From JASGTU01 sp963821815 (GTDB lineage Bacteria; Chloroflexota; Anaerolineae; Caldilineales; Caldilineaceae): a DNA stretch of 64,000 nucleotides. This document shows positions 46,208 to 55,666 of the stretch, in pieces (positions within the stretch are counted from its first letter, which is position 1; each line of letters starts with the position of its first letter). The stretch covers positions 3,906,001-3,970,000 of the forward strand of contig CAWGFG010000006.1 of assembly GCA_963821815.1 (NCBI GenBank), given 5' to 3'. Under the pieces are notes generated by a model that worked only from the letters and a program-made list of their open reading frames with translations, had not been told where the DNA came from and searched no databases. The position numbers were made by a program, and so were the translations under genes.

Positions 46208-46238
46208 CCCTTCTGAGGGTTCCGTACCTTCAGAAGGG
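46208..46238 (+). terminator. terminator after the aldose 1-epimerase gene
   Basis: CCCTTCTGAGGGT (46208-46220) pairs with ACCTTCAGAAGGG (46226-46238) with one wobble, five-base loop, followed by TTGGTATAT. 73 bases past the galM stop. Confidence 0.65.
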
Positions 46239-46490
46239 TTGGTATATCGGTAGCGGTTTGGAGAGTAATGCATTCATCGGATCATTATCCTCACAAACGT
46301 CACCTCCTCATCACGCCTTAACTCAGTCATCACGCTATCTTCATTTCAGCATGTTATAGTACGCTCATTCTAGTGCTGTCGCACCAGGGCCTGTTTGTGG
46401 AAACCTGGATGGAGCGACACAGAACTACCCTCATAGATTGACTATACTTGGCGATAGTGACCCGCCAGTTCCTTGAGAGGAGTACAACAA
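46239..46490. other. upstream region of the M16 protease gene
   Basis: Part of a gap of about 355 bases between galM and the protease gene. Contains an imperfect inverted repeat (TGTCGC at 46377-46382 with GCGACA at 46414-46419; CCAGG with CCTGG inside). No gene supported. Confidence 0.5.
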
Positions 46491-49364
46491 ATGAAGCGAT
46501 GGATTACCCTCGTATTCGTGCTTGCCTTGCTTGCTGCGGGGTGCATGCCTGTTCAGCCGGTACAGCAGGCAACCGTGCCAACTTCCGTTGCGCCAACCGT
46601 AGTTGCGCCAGCCGCAGACATGCTCCAGCCCGACCCGGCTCTGACCGTCGGTCAGCTCGACAACGGACTCACCTACTATATACGCGAAAATGATGAGCCC
46701 ATGAATCGGGCCGAATTGTGGCTTGTGGTCAATGCCGGCTCCGTGTTGGAAGACACCGACCAGCAAGGGCTCGCTCACTTCCTGGAGCATATGCTTTTCA
46801 ATGGTACAGAGAACTTTCCAGAGTTCGGCGTAGTCGACTTCCTGGAGAGTATCGGCATGGAATTCGGCCCGGATGTGAACGCACACACGTCCTTTGACGA
46901 GACAGTCTACACCATTCAGGTGCCAACTGAAGATCCAGCCGTGATGCAGAAAGGTCTGCAGGTTTTGGCAGACTGGGCGTCCAAGGCGACGTTGGCTGAC
47001 GATGCCATCGACCAGGAACGCGGCGTTATCGTGGAAGAGTGGCGCCTGCGCGATCAGACTGCGCAAGGGCGCATCAGCAATGAATTACTTCCCTTCATTT
47101 TGGGCGATTCGAAATACAGTGAGCGACTGCCCATCGGCGATATGGACGTTGTGCGCAATGCGCCGCCGGAAGCTTTCCGGCGCTTCTACGATCAGTGGTA
47201 CCGCCCAGATCTCATGGCTGTTGTCGCTGTAGGCGACTTCGACGCTGCGACCATGGAGGGAATGATCAAGGAACAATTCTCGCCGCTGCAGAATCCAACC
47301 AACGAGACGCCGCGCACAGAGGTTGCGTTGCCGGAGCAGCCCGGCACGCGTTACAAGGTCATCAGCGATCCCGAGGAAACAAAGACGCGACTAGTCGCCT
47401 TTATCCTGCGACCGGCTAATCCCATCCACACGGTCGACGACATGCGAGAAGATGTCATCAATGATCTCTTCTATACCATGCTCAACGAGCGTCTTGATGA
47501 AATCGCTCGGCAACCGGATGCACCTTTCTTAGCGGCAGCCTCAGGCGTCAGTTCACTAGTGCGACCGGTAACCGCTTCGGTCATCAGCGCACAAATGACG
47601 GAAGACAAGGCGCTGGATGCTATGGAATCGCTCGTGACGGAAATCGAGCGTGTACGGCAGTTCGGCTTCACCGAAACAGAGTTGGCTAGAGCCGAACAGC
47701 AACTGCTGAAGTGGTATCAGACGCAGTATAACGAGCGCGAGAATACCGACAGCACCAGCTACGCCGAGGATTTTCAGAGTAATTTTCTCGAAAGCGAAGC
47801 GATTCCCAGCATTGAGAATCTGTATAACGTCGTGCAGCAAGTTATGCCGACCATTACGATAGACGAGGTCAATGAGGCGGCTTCGCTTCTGGCAGCCAAC
47901 GACAATCGCGTGATCTATCTGACCGGTCCCGACAAAGCAGAATCGCCGCTGCCGTCAGAAGACGAATTGGCGCAGGTGGTCGCGTCCGTGGAATCGCTGA
48001 CGCTTGAGCCTTACGTGGACACCGTGGCAGGCAGTGAACTGATGTCCGACGTGCCCGAACCGGCTGCCATCGTATCGGAAGACGAGATCGCGAATCTGGG
48101 TGTGAAGGAACTGACGCTGGAGAACGGCGTGCGCGTTCTGCTCAAGAAAACTGACTTCAAGGATGACGAGATTGTCTTCAAGGCGGTTAGTCCCGGCGGC
48201 TCGTCCTTGGTGCCGGATGAAGATTTCCCGGAAGCTAGCACAATCGATAACGTTGTGGACGAGAGCGGCGTCGCCGATTTCTCGCAGACCGATCTGGTGA
48301 AGCTGCTAGCCGGCAAATCGCTCAGCGTCTCACCCTATATCCGAGAGCTGGCAGAGGGAATGGAAGGCGAAACCACGCCAGAGGATCTGGAGACGCTATT
48401 TCAGCTTATCTACCTGTACTTCACCCAGCCGCGAGCAGACCAGGATGCATTCGACGTCTACCAAACCAAAATGCTCACCGAGCTGACCAACCGCCAGCAG
48501 GACCCCATGGCAGCACTGACGGATGCGTTCAATGAACTCCTGTACGGGGATACCATTCGCCGCGGCACTTTGCCGATTGATGAGGCGGAGAACCTGGACC
48601 TGGAGCGAGGCTTCGAGATCTATCAGGATCGCTTTGCCGATGCCGGTGATTTTACGTTTATCTTCGCTGGCAATTTTGACGAGGCCGAGATGACGAACTT
48701 GGCGCAGACCTACCTGGGTACACTGCCCACCAGCAGTCGCCAGGAGACCTGGCAGGACGTTGCGCCGGATCTGCCGGATGGCATGCTGCAAACTGATGTG
48801 TACAAGGGAGAAGGCGAGCGAAGCGTCGTGCAGCTTGTGTTCTCGGGTCCGGCAGAAGTGACGCCAGAGACAGAACTGAAGGTGGATGCTGTTGCCGGCA
48901 TACTGGACATCATGTTGCGCGCGAAGCTGCGTGAGGAGTTGGGCGGCGTCTACTCGGTAAGCGCCTATGGCTTCACAAATGATTTGCCCAATCCCAGCTA
49001 CATGTTAGTGGTTGCTTTTGCCACCGACCCGGCGCGTGTGGACGAACTGGTGAACGCTACGTTCGAGCAGATCGATGAGCTGAACGCCAACGGTCCGTCA
49101 CCCGAAAACGTACAGAAGATTGTGGCGCAGGAAAAGAGCAGCCACGAGGAAGAGATGGAGACGAATGAATATTGGTCGACCGTGCTAAAGAACTACGCGT
49201 TCTACGGCGATCAAAAACTGGATGCGCTCAATCCTGAGTACTCCGATTTGATCGAATCCCTGGACGCAGAGTCGATTCAAGCTGCCGCACAGGAATTTCT
49301 ACAGTCGGACCGCTACGTGGAGGCTGTGTTGTATCCCGAATCGTACGCTGACTCCGGCCAATAG
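46491..49364 (+). CDS. M16-family zinc metalloprotease lipoprotein
   Basis: 957 residues from ATG 46491 (GAGAGGAG upstream). A lipoprotein signal peptide with lipobox LAAGC (Cys18), then a Ser/Thr/Val/Ala-rich linker. The first M16 domain has the inverted zinc motif HFLEH (His96, Glu99, His100) and the distal Glu176 region (QERGVIVEE). A second M16-like domain starts near residue 530 without the zinc motif, as in pitrilysin/PqqL-type tandem enzymes where the second half is structural. Anchored in the membrane and facing outward, it likely degrades peptides outside the cytosol. Single-gene unit ended by the terminator at 49394. Confidence 0.9.
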   Translation: MKRWITLVFVLALLAAGCMPVQPVQQATVPTSVAPTVVAPAADMLQPDPALTVGQLDNGLTYYIRENDEPMNRAELWLVVNAGSVLEDTDQQGLAHFLEHMLFNGTENFPEFGVVDFLESIGMEFGPDVNAHTSFDETVYTIQVPTEDPAVMQKGLQVLADWASKATLADDAIDQERGVIVEEWRLRDQTAQGRISNELLPFILGDSKYSERLPIGDMDVVRNAPPEAFRRFYDQWYRPDLMAVVAVGDFDAATMEGMIKEQFSPLQNPTNETPRTEVALPEQPGTRYKVISDPEETKTRLVAFILRPANPIHTVDDMREDVINDLFYTMLNERLDEIARQPDAPFLAAASGVSSLVRPVTASVISAQMTEDKALDAMESLVTEIERVRQFGFTETELARAEQQLLKWYQTQYNERENTDSTSYAEDFQSNFLESEAIPSIENLYNVVQQVMPTITIDEVNEAASLLAANDNRVIYLTGPDKAESPLPSEDELAQVVASVESLTLEPYVDTVAGSELMSDVPEPAAIVSEDEIANLGVKELTLENGVRVLLKKTDFKDDEIVFKAVSPGGSSLVPDEDFPEASTIDNVVDESGVADFSQTDLVKLLAGKSLSVSPYIRELAEGMEGETTPEDLETLFQLIYLYFTQPRADQDAFDVYQTKMLTELTNRQQDPMAALTDAFNELLYGDTIRRGTLPIDEAENLDLERGFEIYQDRFADAGDFTFIFAGNFDEAEMTNLAQTYLGTLPTSSRQETWQDVAPDLPDGMLQTDVYKGEGERSVVQLVFSGPAEVTPETELKVDAVAGILDIMLRAKLREELGGVYSVSAYGFTNDLPNPSYMLVVAFATDPARVDELVNATFEQIDELNANGPSPENVQKIVAQEKSSHEEEMETNEYWSTVLKNYAFYGDQKLDALNPEYSDLIESLDAESIQAAAQEFLQSDRYVEAVLYPESYADSGQ

Positions 49365-49393
49365 CAGTCGAACTCGCGTCCAGTTCACATAAA

Positions 49394-49421
49394 ACAGGGG
49401 GAGCACAATCGCTCCCCCTGT
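49394..49421. terminator. bidirectional terminator between convergent genes
   Basis: ACAGGGGGAGC (49394-49404) pairs perfectly with GCTCCCCCTGT (49411-49421), six-base loop. On the minus strand TTTTATG follows the stem; on the plus strand the tail is weaker. Serves the M16 gene (+) and the VOC gene (-). Confidence 0.85.
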
Positions 49422-49450
49422 ACTTCCTAAAAGAATAGTGCAGTTTGCGT

Positions 49451-49864
49451 CTATTCACCATCCATGGCGAACGGCTGCAGCAGATTGTGCTCGTGGCCAT
49501 ATGGATCCACGAAGACGGCTGAAATACCCCACGGCATCTCTTCCGGCGGAGACGTGAATTTCACACCCTTCTTGGTTAGCGCTTCCGTTTCCGCTCGACA
49601 GTCGTCAGACGTCACAACGAACCCGGGAGCTTTACCTACGAGGGCCTTGCGAGACTCGATATCGCTGGGATCGCCCCAATCAGGCGGCTGCAGCACAACC
49701 TCGAGATTGTCCTGGTCCGGCGGCGCTACCGAAACCCAACGTCCCGGCATTTCGCCAGGGAACGGCATGTCGGCTACAATCTTCCATCCAAGCGTATTCG
49801 TGTACCAATCCGCGGCTTCTCTTTGATCCCCAACCATCAACGTAACATGCGTAATCTGCTTCAC
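49451..49864 (-). CDS. VOC-superfamily (glyoxalase/bleomycin-resistance-like) protein
   Basis: 137 residues from a GTG with GAGGAGAA upstream. A single VOC module pair: ITHVTLMVGDQREAADWYTNTLGWK at the N-terminus, FVVTSDDCRAETEALTKKGVKF, and the final GISAVFVDPYGHEHNLLQP. His in the first strand and Glu/His in the last are candidate metal ligands. Members include glyoxalases, dioxygenases, epimerases and drug-binding proteins; this sequence does not decide. Convergent with the M16 gene. Confidence 0.83.
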   Translation of the reverse strand: MKQITHVTLMVGDQREAADWYTNTLGWKIVADMPFPGEMPGRWVSVAPPDQDNLEVVLQPPDWGDPSDIESRKALVGKAPGFVVTSDDCRAETEALTKKGVKFTSPPEEMPWGISAVFVDPYGHEHNLLQPFAMDGE

Positions 49865-50063
49865 TCTGTGATTCTCCTCTTCTGCAGAATGCTTTTCTGC
49901 AACAACAGTTCCAAAACGATTCTGCCCACCGCCATGCAGCTAGATGGACGGACAATGTGACTCAAGCAGGTCTGCGAATACCATCGCCGAGCCGCTCAGA
50001 CGCCTAGCAAACAGAGTAATATGAAATTAGCGATCAACGAGGGGGAGAGGAGTATAACCAAAG

Positions 50064-50131
50064 GCAGAATGCCGCGCAAGCAGGGTTTCGTGAACTGAAG
50101 CGCAACGCCGAAGTACGCGCTGGCATTCTGC
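50064..50131. other. 68-base stem-loop of unknown role
   Basis: GCAGAATGCC (50064-50073) pairs with GGCATTCTGC (50122-50131), continued by GCGC (50074-50077) with GCGC (50117-50120), enclosing about 39 bases. Could be a small structured RNA or an inverted repeat remnant. No T-run beside it. Confidence 0.4.
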
Positions 50132-50216
50132 GATAGGAGAGATAATCCGCAGCTGACACATCCTTTGTAGTCGGTAGCGCTACAGGATTGTCGCAGAGTG
50201 CGCTCGACATAAATAT

Positions 50217-50268
50217 GAGAAGAGGACGAGCGCCTGGCGATTCCGGTCGTCGGGCCTGTCCTCTTCTC
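50217..50268 (-). terminator. hairpin downstream of the SH3 lipoprotein gene
   Basis: GAGAAGAGGAC (50217-50227) pairs with GTCCTCTTCTC (50258-50268), 30-base loop. It is 69 bases past the stop of the minus-strand SH3 gene; on that strand ATATTTATG follows. Confidence 0.55.
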
Positions 50269-50336
50269 GCGTCAAGGGAGGAGTTAGTTCTCGAGTCGAA
50301 ACGGCCGATCGTGCATGAACGGCGGTGCAGTGTATC

Positions 50337-51638
50337 CTACTCGTCGCGGTATTTGTGTGGTCCTAGTGTTGGCGCTGGTGTCGCGGTCGGATACCTAGGT
50401 ACGGTGTAGCTGTTTGTTGTGCTTGCAGTGTTGCGCGGGATCGGTGTAGGTCTCTGTGTCGGCAAAGGCGTTGGCCTCACGATGGCGCCCCAGTCGATGC
50501 GCTCATTTTCCAAACACTCGCCGGAGACTTCGTTCACATAGGCAGCTTTCACATTCACCGAATTCTCGGAGATCCAGCCGTACTGTCCGTCCCAGATACG
50601 AATCTTCACATAGGGACCAGGACCGATTTTGGCTTGCTGATCTGCAGGTGGCGTCCAGGGTCCGCTACCGAGCACTTCGATCGGCGTGTTAGAGGAGACG
50701 AAACGCACTTCATCCCAGCCGCCGCCCCAACACTCGTGCATATACCCTTCGGCAACGATCATGGCGTTGGTCTTCATTGGAGGCGGACCTGTTGCGACTG
50801 TTGGCGCTGGTTCTTGGTAGGCGACAGGTTGCACGCTGCCAGTGCTGCCGCTGCTGCTGTCTGCGGATGAATGTTGTAATGGCGCCGAACAGCTGTCGAC
50901 CGCCTGCATATATTCGCCGGCGCACCACCCCGTGACGCCGCCTGACATCCCGACCAGATACCATCCGTTCTGTCCGCCGATGAGGTCCACGCACTGGTTC
51001 TGCATCAGAGAGCCGACAATCGTACCGTTGGTATCCGGTTGACTGCGCACATTCAGCGTACCCGCCAGCACCTTGGCTTTCGCCTTCAGCAGCAGGGCGG
51101 CTGTTGTAGGCTTGGGCGTGGGGGTCGCCGGTACGCGCTCCTCCACCAGCATGAACTGCGCCGACGACCATCCCGTGCGTCCGTCATCCAATGATATCTG
51201 TAGCCAGTCGCCGTCCTGAGCCAGCACTCTGACCTGCTGGTCTTTGATGAGCCCCTCAATTACATTCGCATCAGCGGTCGGGTTGTCGCGCACATTTAGC
51301 GCCGAAACAGTAACGGTTGCCCACAGCTCATTGCGCTTGCCTGGCATGACAACAACGGTGGGAATGATTTCGCGCGCTTTACCAAAGACCTGGTCGAACA
51401 GTCCGCTAGGCACAGGTGTCGGTGTCGGCAACAGCCATATATCGTCTGCCGTGACAGGCTGGTCCAGTAATTTGCCAATGGTGCCGTTGTAGAGACGATC
51501 GGTGATCTGCTTTGGGGTCGGGGCATGATTCGTGTCGTCGGCCATGATTCGTTTTGGGAAGCAGCCCGAGGACACGATAGCGAACGACAACAGGACTACC
51601 ACGATTGCACTATTCTTCAATATACTTCTGTGCGTCAC
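50337..51638 (-). CDS. SH3-domain lipoprotein
   Basis: 433 residues from GTG 51638 with GGGAGG upstream. Lipoprotein signal with lipobox VSSGC (Cys26). Two bacterial SH3 (SH3b) domains are clear: SALNVRDNPTADANVIEGL ... GRTGWSSAQFML and GTLNVRSQPDTNGTIVGSL ... TGWCAGEYMQ. A third, divergent SH3-like stretch (VLGSGPWTPP ... YGWISENSVNV) follows a disordered Ser/Gly linker. The C-terminal tail is Pro/Thr-rich. SH3b domains usually bind peptidoglycan or peptides. No catalytic domain (for example NlpC/P60) is seen, so it is a wall- or surface-binding lipoprotein. A promoter region divergent from the mannosidase gene lies upstream. Confidence 0.85.
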   Translation of the reverse strand: MTHRSILKNSAIVVVLLSFAIVSSGCFPKRIMADDTNHAPTPKQITDRLYNGTIGKLLDQPVTADDIWLLPTPTPVPSGLFDQVFGKAREIIPTVVVMPGKRNELWATVTVSALNVRDNPTADANVIEGLIKDQQVRVLAQDGDWLQISLDDGRTGWSSAQFMLVEERVPATPTPKPTTAALLLKAKAKVLAGTLNVRSQPDTNGTIVGSLMQNQCVDLIGGQNGWYLVGMSGGVTGWCAGEYMQAVDSCSAPLQHSSADSSSGSTGSVQPVAYQEPAPTVATGPPPMKTNAMIVAEGYMHECWGGGWDEVRFVSSNTPIEVLGSGPWTPPADQQAKIGPGPYVKIRIWDGQYGWISENSVNVKAAYVNEVSGECLENERIDWGAIVRPTPLPTQRPTPIPRNTASTTNSYTVPRYPTATPAPTLGPHKYRDE

Positions 51639-51969
51639 ACGCTACCTCCCTTGTAGGACGCTCACGTGGCTCCAATCTATTATCTGATTGTTGGCGACAG
51701 GGGTCCTTTTGAGCATAGTGTACAGTTTCATACTGCGAATGGCATCAGGTATCTGACGGATTCTGATGACACGATACCACTGGCCAATTGGCGTACTGAT
51801 ATGCGACGAATGGCGAAGTAGTCGGCCTATGGTAGAATTTTCAGGCAGCGTAATTAGCCTCAAAATTCGGGTTCATAAGTCCAGCCAGGGGCTACATGCC
51901 ACACGATCAATCAGAGAAGATAACGATATAAAAAGTGAGGGAGAGACCCTCTGTAAAGGCGGTACAATC
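51639..51969. other. divergent intergenic region
   Basis: About 330 bases between the divergent SH3 lipoprotein and alpha-mannosidase genes. No hairpin or dyad of note and no supported gene. Promoters for both are expected here. Confidence 0.5.
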
Positions 51970-52758
51970 ATGAGCAAAACCCGTGTTCACATGATCGGTC
52001 AGGCGCATCTGGATCCGGTGTGGCTGTGGCGATGGACGGAAGGACGCGCCGAGGCGCTGGCAACCAGCCAGTCTGCAGTTGATCGTCTCGAGGAATATCC
52101 GGACTTCCATTTCGTGCGCGGCGAAGCGCAGGTCTACCAGTGGATCGAAGAGGAGAACCCAAAGCTCTTCCGGCGCATCCAGGACTACATCGCGCAAGGT
52201 CGATGGCACGTCGTCAACGGCATGATCATCCAGCCGGACATGAATATACCGTCAGGCGAGTCGTTCGTGCGCCAAGCGCTACTGGGCAAGGGCTACATGC
52301 GCGAGAAGCTGGGCGTAGAGCCGCGCATTGCCTACTGTGTGGACAGTTTTGGACACATGGGTACGCTGCCGATGATTTTGCGCGGTTGCGGCTTCGACGG
52401 CTACGTCTTTATGCGCCCGGCTAAACACGAAAAAGAGCTACCCGCCAACGTATTCTGGTGGGAAGCACCGGACGGCAGTCGCATTCCCACCTTCCGTATC
52501 TCTGTTGCCTACACGACGCGCCAAGTCGACCACCTTGCCCACATCCACGCGGCAGTCGCCGACAAGCCGGAATCGCTGAGCGCAACGATGTGCTTCTTCG
52601 GGCTTGGCAATCACGGCGGCGGTCCTACCAAGAAGCAGATTGAGAACGTGCAGTCCATTGCCGCCGACCAAGAGGAACTGGACATCTTCTTTAGCTATCC
52701 GGATGCTTTCTTCGACGCCATTTGCAGACGAGTTGGATACGCTACCCACGGTTGCTGA
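51970..52758 (+). CDS. GH38 alpha-mannosidase, N-terminal part before a frameshift
   Basis: From ATG 51970 (AAAGGCGG upstream). The GH38 opening is clear: VHMIGQAHLDPVWLWRW with zinc residues His13 and Asp15, PDMNIPSGESFVRQALLGKG, and CVDSFGHMGTLP with the catalytic nucleophile Asp125. The remaining zinc ligand region GNHGGGPTKKQIE is present. After FFDA (about 52719) the reading frame ends in nonsense residues (CRRVGYATHGC) and a stop at 52756-52758; the true continuation is one base out of phase at 52721. As written a truncated 262-residue chain without the C-terminal domains is made. Confidence 0.8.
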   Translation: MSKTRVHMIGQAHLDPVWLWRWTEGRAEALATSQSAVDRLEEYPDFHFVRGEAQVYQWIEEENPKLFRRIQDYIAQGRWHVVNGMIIQPDMNIPSGESFVRQALLGKGYMREKLGVEPRIAYCVDSFGHMGTLPMILRGCGFDGYVFMRPAKHEKELPANVFWWEAPDGSRIPTFRISVAYTTRQVDHLAHIHAAVADKPESLSATMCFFGLGNHGGGPTKKQIENVQSIAADQEELDIFFSYPDAFFDAICRRVGYATHGC

Positions 52759-54436
52759 AGAACTGCAGTTCCATGCTGTCGGCTGCTATACTGCGGTCAG
52801 CGAACTCAAGCACACCTACCGGCAGGCCGAGAACAAGCTGATGCTGGCGGAGCGCATGGCAACGGCGGCTGAGCTGTGGCTGCAACGGCCCTTCCCGCGC
52901 ACGACGTTCCATGACTTGTGGCATGCGCTGAGCTTCAACCAGTTCCACGATACACTGGGCGGCTCTTCGATCAAGGAAGCCGAAGACGATTCGCTCCGTG
53001 AGCTAGGCGGTATCATCGCAGCCTCCGACCATCTCGTCGACGACGCCGGGCGCGCTATCGCAGCGTCCATTGACACGTCCGGTCCGGGCGGGTGCGTGGT
53101 CGTCTTCAACCTCTTTGCTCAGGTGACGCATCAATACGTGGAGTATGAGCCGTGGACCGAGTGGCAGTCGTGGACGGAAGGGAATTGGAGCCTGGTCGAC
53201 GATCACGATAGGCCTGTACCGTATCAACTCATCGAAACACATGAGGCGCTTAGCCATCCGAACAGCCACCTGAATCGCATCGTCTTCCCGGTAGAGATTC
53301 CACCATTCGGCTATCGCACGTTCCGGTTTGCGCCGGACCTGCCGCAAGCGGATCTGTCTCAATTTGTGACGACCAACGGCGCAATAGCTGTGGAGAGCAT
53401 ACTGGAAAACCGCTATCTGCGTGTCAAAATTGATCCTGCCTATGGCAACATTGTCTCTTGCGTTGAAAAGCAGAACGGTATTGAGCTGGTAGGTGAAGGC
53501 GGCTGGAACGTAGCTCAGGTTATCGACGATGAAAGCGACACATGGTCACATGACGTGCGCAGCTACGGACTGCCCAGCGGCTTCTTTGGCGACACCGTCG
53601 TTCGCACCATCGATACCGGACCCTTGCAGGCATCGATTATTGTGGAACGCAGCTATCTGGGCAGTAAATGGCAGCAGCAGATTGTTCTGCGCCATGATGA
53701 GCGACATCTACTCGTACGGAATTGGCTTGACTGGCAGGGCGAGTTCAAGATGATCAAGCTCTGTTGTAACGTCGCAGTGCAGCAGCCGACAGCGACACAC
53801 GATATCGCGTACGGCTGGTGCGAGCGGCCCACGGACAGCATGGAGGTCCCCACCCACATGTGGATGGACGTATCCGGACCGTCGACAGAGGACGGGCAGC
53901 AGGTCGGCTTGGCTGTGCTCAATGACGGACGCTATGGCTGCGACGTCGACGGCACAACTATGCGTCTGACGATTCTGCGCAGTTCGCCCTATGCTTACCA
54001 TCGTCCCCATTCACGCGGCAGCAAGCATCGCTACGACTGGATCGACCAGGGGCATCATGAGTTTACGGTGATCTATCGTCCGCACGTGGGCGACTGGAAG
54101 GACGGCGACGTAATTCAGCAGGCGCGAGAGCTGAACATGGCGCTACCGTTGATCACGACGCACGCGCATGACGGCGATGCTCCCCTGCAGAATTCGCTAC
54201 TTGCGCTGACGTCGACTGAGATGGAGCTGACCGCTGTGAAGCCGGCTGAGGATGGCAATGGCTATATTGTGCGCCTGCTTGACAGGTATGGCAACGGCGC
54301 GTCGGGCGAATTGCTTTGGAAGGGCCAATCGCTGCCTGTGAATGTAGAGCCGTTCTCGGTAGTCACGTTGCGGCTCACGGAGAGCGACGGCGTCTGGTCG
54401 ATAAGCGCCTGCGATATGTTAGAGCGTGAGCTGTAG
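52721..54436 (+). CDS. GH38 alpha-mannosidase, C-terminal part (after frameshift)
   Basis: Starting at TTT 52721 the second frame reads FADELDTLPTVAEELQFHAVGCYTAVSELK, the expected continuation of the N-terminal part, followed by the GH38 middle domain (FHDLWHALSFNQFHDTLGG) and C-terminal beta-sandwich domains (YLRVKIDPAYGNIVSCVEKQ; WLDWQGEFKMIKL; YGWCERPTDSMEVP). No credible start codon of its own. Deleting one base near 52720 gives one gene of about 822 codons, normal for bacterial GH38 enzymes that cleave mannosides. No signal peptide, so cytosolic. Confidence 0.8.
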   Translation, partial: FADELDTLPTVAEELQFHAVGCYTAVSELKHTYRQAENKLMLAERMATAAELWLQRPFPRTTFHDLWHALSFNQFHDTLGGSSIKEAEDDSLRELGGIIAASDHLVDDAGRAIAASIDTSGPGGCVVVFNLFAQVTHQYVEYEPWTEWQSWTEGNWSLVDDHDRPVPYQLIETHEALSHPNSHLNRIVFPVEIPPFGYRTFRFAPDLPQADLSQFVTTNGAIAVESILENRYLRVKIDPAYGNIVSCVEKQNGIELVGEGGWNVAQVIDDESDTWSHDVRSYGLPSGFFGDTVVRTIDTGPLQASIIVERSYLGSKWQQQIVLRHDERHLLVRNWLDWQGEFKMIKLCCNVAVQQPTATHDIAYGWCERPTDSMEVPTHMWMDVSGPSTEDGQQVGLAVLNDGRYGCDVDGTTMRLTILRSSPYAYHRPHSRGSKHRYDWIDQGHHEFTVIYRPHVGDWKDGDVIQQARELNMALPLITTHAHDGDAPLQNSLLALTSTEMELTAVKPAEDGNGYIVRLLDRYGNGASGELLWKGQSLPVNVEPFSVVTLRLTESDGVWSISACDMLEREL

Positions 54437-54517
54437 ACGGTGCTATTTCGCAACGTGTATAAGCCGCGCTACTCGTAGGCTAGGGCAGCACTTTGCGCCA
54501 GCGTGGGGTAATCATAT

Positions 54518-55666
54518 CTATTTACGCGTGCGAGCCGTTCTATTTTCGGCGATACGCTCGTCCACGAGTTCGCTCAAGTCTTCGCTCGCTTCTTCGGACG
54601 AATGGACGAGTGATTCAAATTGTCGGTTCGTTAGGCTCACCGCATCGACTCCAGCATGCGAGGACGAGCGGATCGAAGCAATATTGTTACCGCCGCGCAA
54701 CAATTCTACTTCGCCGAAACACTGTCCGGGACCTAGTACAGCCGCGATAATCTCTTCGCCATCGCCTGGGATCACTACCTCAACTTCGCCGCTGGTAATC
54801 AGGTAGAATCGGTCCGGATGCTCCTCAGCGCGAATGATCAATTCTCCGTGCGGGTAGTGATGGCCTTCCAGTTGTCGGGTTGCCTGAATCAGTTGTTCCT
54901 CGCTGACCTCGGGGAAGAGTCCCGCCAGATACTCATCTACAATTTCGCCGTCAGCCAAGATAATCGTGCGGGATGCACGTTTTGCGAGGTCGCGATCGTG
55001 TGTGACGATGAGGAACGTTTTGCCCAGGTCAACCAGACGCTCGAACAGCTGAAAGATAGCCTCAGCCGTGCGCGAGTCCAGGTTGCCGGTTGGCTCGTCC
55101 GCCACGACGATAGGCGGATCATTGGCCAAGGCGCGCGCGATAGCGACGCGCTGCTGCTCACCACCGGAAATCTCTGTGGGAAGCTTGCCGGCATGACGGT
55201 CGACGCCGACTTCTGTCAAAAGGCTCATGGCGCGGTCTTTCCACTGGCTGGACGGTATCTGCCCGCAGAAATCCATGGGCAGCATAACGTTCTCGACCAC
55301 GGTCAACGTGGGCAGAAGCTGGAAGAACTGGAAGACGACGCCCACATTGAGTCCGCGCCACTCCGCCAGCCGACCTTCGCTGCGATTCACCAGGTTCGCG
55401 CCAGCCACATACACTTCGCCAGAAGTGGGGCGGTCTATACCTGTGATCATATTGATTAGCGTCGACTTACCGCTGCCAGACTTGCCGATGACAGCCACGA
55501 ACTCTCCATTTGTTACCTGCAAATCAATGTGTCGCAGGGCCGGAAATGGTCCTGCCGGCGTAATATAATCTTTCTTCACATCTCGCAGATCAATGAGATA
55601 CTCATCCGTCGGGTACCCATTGGCAGTACGGTTGTGTGAGTTTTTGTTTCGGTTCCAAAACGCCAT
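54518..55666 (-). CDS. ABC transporter ATPase (LolD/MacB type) fused to a cyclic-nucleotide-binding domain
   Basis: 382 residues from ATG 55666 (GGGAG eight bases upstream; ATG 55672 is too close to it). The ATPase: Walker A GKSGSGKST (61-69), Q-loop VVFQFFQLLPTLTVVENV, signature ISGGEQQRVAIARAL and Walker B VVADEPTGN, a pattern of the MacB/LolD lipoprotein and macrolide exporter group. From about 245 to the end a cNMP-binding domain follows (HPDRFYLITSGEVEV; GQCFGEVELLRGGN). The phosphate-binding cassette reads GEVELLRGGNNIAS, lacking the usual Arg-Ala pair, so nucleotide binding is doubtful. No permease is adjacent, so it is an orphan ATPase. Confidence 0.87.
   Translation of the reverse strand: MAFWNRNKNSHNRTANGYPTDEYLIDLRDVKKDYITPAGPFPALRHIDLQVTNGEFVAVIGKSGSGKSTLINMITGIDRPTSGEVYVAGANLVNRSEGRLAEWRGLNVGVVFQFFQLLPTLTVVENVMLPMDFCGQIPSSQWKDRAMSLLTEVGVDRHAGKLPTEISGGEQQRVAIARALANDPPIVVADEPTGNLDSRTAEAIFQLFERLVDLGKTFLIVTHDRDLAKRASRTIILADGEIVDEYLAGLFPEVSEEQLIQATRQLEGHHYPHGELIIRAEEHPDRFYLITSGEVEVVIPGDGEEIIAAVLGPGQCFGEVELLRGGNNIASIRSSSHAGVDAVSLTNRQFESLVHSSEEASEDLSELVDERIAENRTARTRK

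Larger units (their letters stand above)
49865..50336. other. non-coding stretch with two long hairpins
   Basis: About 470 bases without a supported gene. Holds a long-range hairpin at 50064-50131 and a terminator-like hairpin at 50217-50268. Confidence 0.55.
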
